A DNA stretch of 9,619 nt from Chloroflexota bacterium (lineage in GTDB: Bacteria > Chloroflexota > Anaerolineae > Anaerolineales > Villigracilaceae), in the NCBI GenBank assembly GCA_026389975.1, contig JAPLGV010000507.1, positions 1 through 9,619 of the forward strand, written 5' to 3'. Numbering within the stretch: the first letter of the stretch is position 1; each line of letters starts with the position of its first letter. Under the pieces are notes generated by a model. That model was not told the origin of the DNA, did not search any database, and saw only the letters and a program-made list of their open reading frames with translations. This document shows positions 1 to 6,207 of the stretch, in pieces. The position numbers and the translations under genes are program-made.

Positions 1-343
1 ACCGCACTCCACTTTCCGCAGTAGGGACAGCAGGCAAGTTTGGAAAATCCCAGATGCATACTGAACAGGGGCAGGGCAAAGGGACGACGGCATTTCGGGC
101 AAATCCCGCCGCCAACGCTATATTTGCGTTCCGCACCAAGCGGCAGGTTCTGAGTCTTGCCACGCCCCATCACTAACGGAACAATGAAGGAGAGCAGGAT
201 AGCTCCAAAGACAATCACCAGCAGAGGGACAGCAATTTGCAGGGCAGCTTTGGTGCCTTCCGAAGCGGGGACGAAATTGCTGTAAATTACATTGGAACTA
301 TATTGCTGTCCGCTCGAGGAATAGCCGACAGCATATAGTTCGT
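1..343 (-). pseudogene. Out-of-frame 3' half of Ig-like / zinc-ribbon membrane protein gene (partial)
   Basis: This is the continuation of the gene starting at 661, pushed out of frame by the 38-bp duplication at 344-419. With one copy removed, the minus strand reads without a stop to the window edge. It starts with the motif HELYAVGYSSSGQQYSSN, which completes an Ig-like strand pattern. A hydrophobic segment follows at about residues 126-152 of the restored protein, and then a zinc ribbon with CPKC (Cys175, Cys178) and CCPYCGKW (Cys199, Cys202). The restored product would be a type I-like membrane protein: signal peptide, outside Ig-like domain, one membrane span and a cytoplasmic zinc ribbon. 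It has no stop before base 1, so the C-terminus lies outside the window. As sequenced this half is not translated from the gene's own start. The domain reading is direct from the sequence; the topology is inferred. Confidence 0.7.
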
Positions 344-661
344 GTTGGCCGAGGGGGTAATTATCCGTGTTGAATTGCAGAGTTGGCCGAGGGGGTAATT
401 ATCCGTGTTGAATTGCAGATTAAAAGGTGCCTGGGTAACTTCGCCGATCACGATGCTGTTAATATAAAAGACCACCCGCGCCAGGTCAGCCGGACCGGTG
501 ACTTTCATGGAGAACAAACCCTGAATATCGTTGTTAAAGCCACCATAGCCAAAGTCGCGCGACATCCTCAGGCTCAATTCTTCGGTCTGAGCAAAGGCCG
601 CAGTGATGGCTAGCAGGCTCACCAGAGTCGCAATCAACAATGCAAACTGGATTTTTTTCAT
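287..661 (-). CDS. Truncated secreted Ig-like domain protein (5' half of a frameshifted gene)
   Basis: The start ATG at 661 follows a GGAAG ribosome site and opens a 124-residue frame. A longer frame reaches a start at 706, inside the permease gene, but the 661 start gives a proper signal peptide. Residues 1-24 (MKKIQF, a hydrophobic core, then AAFAQ) look like a Sec signal peptide with cleavage near Ala-Phe-Ala. Residues about 50-93 resemble a bacterial Ig-like fold, with GPADLARVVFYINS and the TDNYPLGQ turn. After Gln93 the frame breaks at the second copy of a 38-bp tandem duplication. The last 31 residues are nonsense and end at TGA/TAA-type stop 287-289. The gene follows the ABC permease by four bases and is probably its operon partner. 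Its function is unknown; a surface accessory to the transporter is only a guess. Confidence 0.65.
   Translation of the reverse strand: MKKIQFALLIATLVSLLAITAAFAQTEELSLRMSRDFGYGGFNNDIQGLFSMKVTGPADLARVVFYINSIVIGEVTQAPFNLQFNTDNYPLGQLCNSTRIITPSANTNYMLSAIPRADSNIVPM
344..419. repeat. Perfect 38-bp tandem duplication inside a coding gene
   Basis: Bases 344-381 and 382-419 are identical, each beginning gttggccgagg and ending ttgaattgcaga. Because 38 is not a multiple of three, the extra copy shifts the reading frame of the Ig-like/zinc-ribbon gene. Reading with only one copy joins LQFNTDNYPLGQ directly to HELYAVGY, a natural protein continuation. The lack of any mismatch means either a very recent duplication or an assembly error. 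Confidence 0.95.
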
Positions 662-665
662 AGGC

Positions 666-1469
666 TCACTTCCAACGGGTGAGAATTTGCTCGCGCTGGA
701 ATACACGTGTTGTCAGATAAAGTAAAAGCGCATCCAGCACCAACATGACCAGGGCGACAATCGAAATAATCTGTTTATTCAGGACGAACAGGCCGGCCAC
801 CTGGCCAAAGAACCCGGCCAGGACAGGTACAATGACAACCATCGAAACCTGTTCCGCCACACGCGGGTCATTGACGCGCGATGAAATCATCAGCGAAAAC
901 GTTACGGCCATTACAGCCAGCAGAGGGCCTACGAGGAAAATCGCAATCAGCCAGCGCACATCCAGCAATGCCATCAGTAACATCTTGTTTGCCACAATGA
1001 TCCAGGAGCCGAGGGCAAAAATCCCAAAGGCTGCATACGTGGCCAGCACCGCCGGGATGACTGCCGCCAGACACTTGCCAATCAGTAATTCCACGGTGGT
1101 GATGGGTGTCGCCAGCAATGGCTCAAGGCTGCGGGTGGTCTTTTCACCAACTATGGAATACGCGGCGATGGTAACGGGGATTACCACCGGCACCAGCATG
1201 AACAGCATCATAAACTCGCTGACCAGGAACACCTGGAGACAGTCTCTACCGCTCAATCCACTCGGGCACATGGACTGGGTCATTTCAGATGGCAGTCCGC
1301 TGTCAGTGGTGGTCCCAGCAGTCGCCGTTGCCATGCCGCGCGTCCCGTAAATGATGCCCAGCGGGATGGCCGTCATCAATAGCGGCAGGAATGCTACCGT
1401 GAAAATCACCATGCGATTCTTGAATACTTCCGCCCATTCTTTACGGACAATCGTTTTTATCTTATTCAT
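666..1469 (-). CDS. ABC-2 type transporter permease
   Basis: This 267-residue membrane protein is the permease partner of the ATPase encoded just upstream. It has a basic N-terminus (MNKIKTIVRKEWAEVFKNR), a first membrane segment at about 20-41, and an outside loop at about 42-82 with two cysteines (Cys68, Cys77). Further hydrophobic segments lie at about 84-106, 134-160, 172-195, 208-230 and 236-253. The cytoplasmic motif GEKTTRSLEPLLATPIT at 108-124 is characteristic of ABC-2 / NatB-like permeases, where it couples to the ATPase. A strong GAGGAG ribosome site precedes the ATG at 1469. The gene appears intact, unlike its two neighbours. The substrate cannot be read from the sequence; homologues export drugs, sodium or lipids, or are uncharacterised. 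Confidence 0.85.
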   Translation of the reverse strand: MNKIKTIVRKEWAEVFKNRMVIFTVAFLPLLMTAIPLGIIYGTRGMATATAGTTTDSGLPSEMTQSMCPSGLSGRDCLQVFLVSEFMMLFMLVPVVIPVTIAAYSIVGEKTTRSLEPLLATPITTVELLIGKCLAAVIPAVLATYAAFGIFALGSWIIVANKMLLMALLDVRWLIAIFLVGPLLAVMAVTFSLMISSRVNDPRVAEQVSMVVIVPVLAGFFGQVAGLFVLNKQIISIVALVMLVLDALLLYLTTRVFQREQILTRWK

Positions 1470-2478
1470 AAAACATCTCCTCTGTGCCTTTGCGAGCCCT
1501 GAAGGGACGACACTTGCTCCTCCTGCAAGTACAGGTGAGCAGCCTCCTCCCTTGCGCGGGGATTTCTTCGTCTTCCCTTCGGGTCTGTTCGCAACGACAC
1601 ATTAAGCACCCTTGACCAGTTGCAGATAAACATCTTCCAACGAATGGCGCAGTTCCCAGCACCCGCACTACCTCCGGGTTTTGGGCATCTGGGTTGTCGA
1701 GAGTGACCACCAGTTTGTTCTCCACAACTTTTACTTCCCGTGCGAACGCCAGTTGACGCACGGCACCAGCGATATTCTCGTCCGCCAAGCGCAGGTGGAA
1801 GACCACCTTCCGCCCGAAGACCGAGGCACGCAGGTTAGCCGGAGTATCCACCACCAACAGGCGAGACTTGAACACACCGATTCGGTCACACAGGCGGTCG
1901 GCTTCGTCCAGGTTGTGGGTGCACAGAAAAATTGTCCGGCCTTCCTTCTTGAGTTCGGTAATAAACTCACGCACCAAGTGCGACGCTTCCGGGTCAAGCC
2001 CTGCCGTCGGCTCGTCCAGGAACAAGATGCGCGGTTCGTGCAGCAAAGCACGCGCAATTGCCAGTTTCTGTTTCATACCCTTGGAAAATGTTCCAGCCGC
2101 ATCCAGGCGACGTTCGTACAGGCCGAGCATCTTAAGGTACTTTTCGATCTGCCCCTTCACATCCTTGACTTCGTACAGTTCGGCAAAGATGCGCAGGTTG
2201 TATTCGGCCGACAGGTTATCGTACATGCCCGGGGTCTCGGTCAGCACGCCGACTGTGCGGCGGATTTCGGTATCCTGCTGGCCGACCGTGAACCCGGCCA
2301 CCGTCGCCGAGCCGCCGGTCGGACCTATGAGGCTGGTCAACATACGGACGGTGGTCGTCTTCCCGGCGCCATTCGGACCGAGGAAGCCGAATACCTCGCC
2401 TTCAGCCACATCCAGGCTGAGGCTCTCCACCGCCAGGATCGCGCCGAATTTTTTTGCCAAATTATCAGTATGGATCAT
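1462..2478 (-). CDS. ABC transporter ATP-binding protein with a frameshifted C-terminus
   Basis: This is the ATPase subunit that powers the adjacent ABC-2 permease. It shows Walker A GPNGAGKTT (34-42), a signature region FSKGMKQ (131-137), Walker B ILFLDEPTAGLDP (151-163) and the switch histidine in THNLDEAD (His188). A regulatory C-terminal domain follows. The start at 2478 has an AGAGG ribosome site and lies 9 bases after the yhfC-like stop. The natural ending is broken. After VVRVL (residue 274) the frame slips, while the adjacent frame encodes ELRHSLEDVYLQLVKGA and a TAA at 1602-1604, the normal terminus of this family. The frame as sequenced instead runs through a non-coding repeat element and ends at 1462, overlapping the permease start. 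Residues from about 275 to 338 are therefore not family sequence. The catalytic part is intact, so partial function is possible. Confidence 0.85.
   Translation of the reverse strand: MIHTDNLAKKFGAILAVESLSLDVAEGEVFGFLGPNGAGKTTTVRMLTSLIGPTGGSATVAGFTVGQQDTEIRRTVGVLTETPGMYDNLSAEYNLRIFAELYEVKDVKGQIEKYLKMLGLYERRLDAAGTFSKGMKQKLAIARALLHEPRILFLDEPTAGLDPEASHLVREFITELKKEGRTIFLCTHNLDEADRLCDRIGVFKSRLLVVDTPANLRASVFGRKVVFHLRLADENIAGAVRQLAFAREVKVVENKLVVTLDNPDAQNPEVVRVLGTAPFVGRCLSATGQGCLMCRCEQTRREDEEIPAQGRRLLTCTCRRSKCRPFRARKGTEEMFYE
1483..1601. repeat. Imperfect inverted-repeat (REP/MITE-like) element
   Basis: The stretch between the ATPase's natural stop and the permease ribosome site has related ends in opposite orientation. 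The left arm, from 1483, reads tgtgcctttgcgagccctg, then aagggacgac. The reverse complement of the right arm, ending at 1601, reads tgtgtcgttgcgaacagacc, then cgaagggaagacg. The tgtg-ttgcga-aaggg-acg order is shared, with small gaps. Ends of the TGTCRTTGCGA type are known from dispersed non-autonomous palindromic repeats in several bacterial genomes; assigning this element to that group is inference from memory. It fills the intergenic gap exactly and contains no plausible gene, although one minus-strand frame happens to stay open through it. Confidence 0.5.
1605..1655 (-). pseudogene. Displaced native C-terminal tail of the ABC ATPase
   Basis: This minus-strand frame encodes ELRHSLEDVYLQLVKGA followed by TAA at 1602-1604. 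The SLEDVYLxL pattern is the typical end of ABC-2 family ATPases. It lies one base out of the ATPase frame, joined at base 1656. Family members usually have roughly ten more residues between the VVRVL and ELRHSLEDVYL positions (from memory), so a deletion of about 30 bases, equal to 2 modulo 3, fits the data. Confidence 0.75.
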
Positions 2479-2487
2479 ATAGCCTCT

Positions 2488-3354
2488 CTATTGATAACGC
2501 GTCTTGTCCAGGTTTTCCTTGGTCTCATAAACCGGCCCGAGCTTGAATTCCGGCGTCGAAATTGGAGCAGATACCGGGTTCGCGGAAGGTTCGGGCTGGC
2601 GCAGCGCAAAAACGATTACCATGCTCACAATCGCAAAGATACCGATGATTCCCTCGATAGCCAGCGCTGAAAACCCAATCTGCGAAACAAAAACGGCCAC
2701 ACCATCTGCCAGGGCGTGGTAAAGGAGCGCCAGGCCCACCCACCAGAATTTCTTGCGTGTGAACGCCTGCAAAACAAGCACCGAGCATGCCATGTGCAAC
2801 GGAATGGTAAACAGGCGTTCCAGGGCTCCAAGCATCGTCATGTACAGGGGTGCCGACCAATATGCCTGGATTTGGGCTTTAGCCAATTCGACTTTATCAG
2901 GCGTTACAAGCGTTGAAATGTCCATTCCGCGTACAATGATCATCTGTACATATCCATAAAGCACCAGAAGACCAAGGATGATCGCTTCACTGCCACCGTG
3001 ACCCGCCCCCGCCAGTAATCCCTTGCCCCAGGAACGGGCATCTTTTGCCCACCAGCGGTACATGGCATAGCGGGAGAGTTCTTCAAACAACCCGGCACTC
3101 AAACCCAGGAAAACAGAGAGAATAACGTTCTGCAAAACCACTGGCAGGGCGATAAAACCGAATTGGTTAAAAACGGGGCCTACCAGCGCGTTGAATGGAA
3201 TATGCAATACTTGCGAAAAGATGAGTGTTGCTGCGCCGATCCAAAACAAGCGCCAATCTTGTTTGAATTTGCGCGTCAAATAGATCGTCAAGCCAATCGG
3301 CATGGCGATCATCAGAAAGCCGTTGAGAAAGTAAGTCACGCTGAGAATATTCAC
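2488..3354 (-). CDS. yhfC: YhfC-family intramembrane metalloprotease-like membrane protein
   Basis: This 288-residue polytopic membrane protein resembles the YhfC family (DUF2324), thought to be related to intramembrane proteases of the CPBP/glutamic type. Numbered from the GTG at 3354, conserved polar motifs sit inside hydrophobic stretches: EELSRY (91-96), GAGHGGSEA (116-124), HMACSV (187-192) and YHALADG (212-218). These Glu and His residues are the presumed catalytic set. Membrane segments occur at roughly 5-26, 36-58, 66-88, 122-145, 178-197, 203-222 and 230-252, with a soluble tail from about 254. I chose the GTG over the ATG at 3399 because homologues begin near LSVTYFLNGFLM, GGAAAG precedes the GTG, and a -10-like TACAAT lies between the two starts. 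The gene leads the ABC operon. The substrate is unknown and the catalytic role unproven. Confidence 0.75.
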   Translation of the reverse strand: MNILSVTYFLNGFLMIAMPIGLTIYLTRKFKQDWRLFWIGAATLIFSQVLHIPFNALVGPVFNQFGFIALPVVLQNVILSVFLGLSAGLFEELSRYAMYRWWAKDARSWGKGLLAGAGHGGSEAIILGLLVLYGYVQMIIVRGMDISTLVTPDKVELAKAQIQAYWSAPLYMTMLGALERLFTIPLHMACSVLVLQAFTRKKFWWVGLALLYHALADGVAVFVSQIGFSALAIEGIIGIFAIVSMVIVFALRQPEPSANPVSAPISTPEFKLGPVYETKENLDKTRYQ

Positions 3355-3373
3355 AGAACTTTCCAAATGGGGT

Positions 3374-3379
3374 ATTGTA
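3374..3379 (-). promoter_or_regulatory. Candidate -10 box for the yhfC-ABC operon
   Basis: On the minus strand this is TACAAT, five of six matches to the -10 consensus, about 20 bases before the GTG start at 3354 and just before the GGAAAG ribosome site. No good -35 hexamer is visible at 16-18 bases. Its position would separate the membrane operon from the upstream formate dehydrogenase genes. I see no hairpin-plus-T-run terminator in the 71-base gap, so read-through is possible. Confidence 0.35.
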
Positions 3380-3425
3380 CTAATTGGTTCATTGCACACA
3401 GGACTGCATCACATCTCGCAATTTT

Positions 3426-6203
3426 CTATACCGCCTCCACCCGCACCGCTACGATCTTATACTCCGGTATTTTCGCCACAGGGTCGAGCGAGGCATGCGT
3501 CAAGATATTTGCAGATGTTTCCGGGAAGTGGAAGTTTGCGAACACCATTCCGGGTGGCACGCGGTCAGTCACCCAGGCTTCCACTTCGATGCTGCCGCGG
3601 CGGGATGTCACGCGCAAGTGCGTACCGTCCTTGGCATTCCACCGGGCGGCATCCTCAGGGTTAACCTCCACCAGTGCCCGGCCATACACCCCCATCAGTC
3701 CTTTGGCGCGGCGGGTCATCTGTCCGCCATGCCAGTGGTACAGCACGCGGCCGGTGGAAAGCAGCACGGGGAATTCGTCGTCGGGTAACTCCGCCGGTGG
3801 AATATGGTCAATCGGTGCGAACTTACCTTTGCCCCGCGTGAACTGCCCGACATGCAAAACAGGCGTCCCGGGATGGTCAGGCCCTTTTACCGGCCACTGC
3901 AGGCGTTCCCCTGCTTCCAGGCGCGCATGGGATACCCCGGCATAGGATGGCGTAACCGCCGAAATTTCCGACATAATATCACTGGTATCGTTGTAATCCC
4001 ATCCAGAATGCGGAGCCGGTCGCATATCCCGCTCCCCAAGAGCGATGATCCGTTTGGCAATTTCGGTTGTGATCTGCCAGTCCGGTCTGGTTTCACCCAG
4101 CGGTTCGATTGCCTTTCGGCACATCTGGATGCGGCGTTCGGTACTGGTAAATGTGCCGGTCTTCTCCGCGAAACTGACCCCCGGCAGTAAGATATCAGCA
4201 TACGCAGATGTTTCCGATGGGAAAATTTCCTGGAGGACCAGGAACTCGCAGCGCTCCAGACAATGGCGGATGTGGCTGGTGTTCGGATCGCTCATGACCG
4301 GATCCTCGCCCAGAATGTACAGCGCGCGTACCCGCCCATCCTCGCAAGCAGGGATCATCTCGGTGAGGGTCAAACCAACCTTGTCGGGTAAGGAAACGCC
4401 CCATGCCGCTTCGAATTTTAGCCGGGTTTCTTCGCTGGTGACATTTTGGTAGCCTGGATAGACGTTGGGCAACCCGCCCATATCGCACGCCCCCTGGACG
4501 TTATTCTGACCCCGCAGAGGGTTCACTCCGCCGCCCTCCATGCCCATATTGCCGAGCAACATCTGGAGATTCGCCAGGCTCATCACGTTGCGCACGCCGA
4601 CGATATGTTGGGTAATCCCCATCGCCCAAATCACTGCCATTGGCTTGTTCAATGCCAGTATCTCTGCGGCCTGATAAAGTTGTTCGAGGGGCACACCGGT
4701 AATCTCGCTGGCCTTTTCCGGTGGATAGTGTTCGATGGTAGCCGCGAACTCTTCATAACCTTCCGTCCTCCCAGCGATAAAGTTCTTATCTTCCCAGCCG
4801 TTATGCAAAATAATATGCATCAAGCCGATAAGGAGAACAATATCCGTACCCGGACGATGGCGAAGGTACAGGCCTCCGTAGGCAGGTTTTGCAAAATCGG
4901 CCAGGTCTATCCGCCTGGGGTCCGCGACCACCAATTTCGCGCCGCGCCGCAGCACCGCCTGACGCAAGCGCGAACCAAAGACCGGATGCTGTTCAGTAGT
5001 GTTGGATCCAATAACAAAGAAGGCCGCGGCTTTCTCAGCAACATCGTCCATCGAATTGGACATTGCACCCGAACCGAAGGAGGTGGTCAGACCGACCACC
5101 GTGGAGGAGTGTCAGAGACGGGCGCAGTGGTCAATGTTATGCGTTCCCAGTACCTGCCGCGCCAGTTTATTCATCAGGTAGTTTTCTTCGTTCAGGCACT
5201 TGGCTGAAGTCAGAACGCCGATGCTCGAGCCGCCATAATGATCCCGCGTTGCAGCCAATTTCCGGGCGGTGATATCCAGGGCTGTGTTCCAATCCGTCTC
5301 GACCCAATCCCAGGCGGGTCCGTGGAGAACTTTTTCCCCTTCCTCGAGCAGGTAACGCCGCACACGCGGACCAGTCAAACGGTCCGGGTGGTGAATGAAG
5401 TCATACCCGTACCGCCCTTTGACACACAGGTGCATCCCGTTGACAGGCGCATTCGGGTTCGAGGTGACCCGGATGACTTTGCCATTTTTGACATTCAAGT
5501 CGAACTGACAACCCACCCCACAATAAGTACAGGTGGTGGTCACCTTCCGATCGGCCTCGCCCTGGCGAATGGAGAGTTTATGATCCAACGCACCGGTCGG
5601 GCAATAGGCCGCGCAAGCGCCGCAGGACTCGCAGCGCGCTTCGAGCATGGCCGTATCGGCCCCAGCGATGATCCGGGTATAGCTTCCCCGCTCGCCTACC
5701 CCCCAGACAAAGCGGCCCTGGACCTCCTCACAGGCACGGACACAGCGCGTGCACAGGATACACTTATTGAGGTCCACCCAGATGAACGGATTAGGATCTC
5801 CGTCTAAAGGATAGCGAGGAGCGGGGGATGTTCCGTCTGGCAGGCGGGCTTCATAGTAACGCACCCAGTGTTCGAACTCGGTGGTATGCCCGTCATGTGA
5901 CGTGTAGCCGGCGTCTGTATAATTTTGCAGGAGCAGGGAGAGTACAGTGCGGCGCGACTGCACCAGCGCAGGAGTCTCGGTGTGCACAACCAGGCCTTCT
6001 GCAACGGGCAAATTGCATGCAGCCACCTGACCGCGCAATTTATCCACCTCCACTATACACAAACGGCATGACCCGACCGGAGAAAGATCCTTGTGGTAGC
6101 ACAAAGTGGGAATGACGATGCCATGAGCGCAAGCCGCTTCCAGAACAGTCTGGCCCTCATGAGCCTGAACGGGTTTATCGTTGATGGTCAAATGGACCGG
6201 CAT
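3426..6203 (-). CDS. fdhA: Formate dehydrogenase catalytic (alpha) subunit, selenocysteine-containing
   Basis: It oxidises formate to CO2 at a Mo/W-bis-pyranopterin site and passes electrons to the NuoEF-like subunit. It is read as one 925-residue protein through an in-frame UGA at 5112-5114, decoded as Sec364 within DHCARL-Sec-HSSTV. Domain order: NuoG-like [2Fe-2S] (Cys35, 46, 49, 63); 2x[4Fe-4S] ferredoxin (Cys148/151/154/158 and 191/194/197/201); the [4Fe-4S] motif of molybdopterin oxidoreductases (Cys225/228/232/260, then Lys262); the molybdopterin core with GQNNVQGACDMG (565-576) and TSTERR; and the C-terminal cofactor-binding domain (LSTGRVLYHWHGGQMTRR, about 816-833). The usual His-Cys [4Fe-4S] motif between the first two parts is missing. 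The start ATG at 6203 has AGGAG eight bases before it and lies four bases after the fused diaphorase gene; an earlier ATG at 6242 would overlap that gene. Confidence 0.93.
5082..5114 (-). promoter_or_regulatory. Bacterial SECIS element with the selenocysteine UGA
   Basis: Right after the UGA (5112-5114) the minus-strand RNA can form a perfect 7-bp stem, GGUGGUC (5100-5094) with GACCACC (5088-5082), closed by the loop GGUCU (5093-5089). The loop starts 18 nt after the UGA. From memory this is the same distance and loop as in the E. coli fdhF SECIS bound by SelB. The bulged U of the E. coli stem is not obvious here. The UGA falls exactly at the family's Cys/Sec active site, so the assignment rests on two independent signals. 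Confidence 0.88.
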
Positions 6204-6207
6204 ATCG

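Noticed and set aside
1512..1530. Hairpin ACTTGC/GCAAGT with a Shine-Dalgarno-like AGGAGGA in the loop
   Set aside because: No start codon follows at a usable distance, and it sits inside the repeat element; too short to call a switch.
1462..1601. A cysteine-rich peptide (MCRCEQ..., CTCRR, SKCRP) open through the ATPase-permease gap
   Set aside because: It has no ribosome site of its own and the sequence is part of an inverted-repeat element; the open frame appears accidental.
1681..2670. A 329-codon plus-strand open frame
   Set aside because: It lies antisense to the clearly recognised ABC ATPase and yhfC genes, has no recognisable motifs, and runs through both genes.
3355..3425. Terminator after the formate dehydrogenase gene
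   Set aside because: The only inverted repeat (ATTGC ... GCAAT) is 5 bp with a 22-base loop and lacks a GC-rich stem followed by a T run.
3426..5099. A separate gene starting at GTG 5099 for the second half of formate dehydrogenase
   Set aside because: The GTG is simply Val in the continuous family sequence after the Sec codon, it has no independent start context, and it would lack the iron-sulfur and active-site residues.
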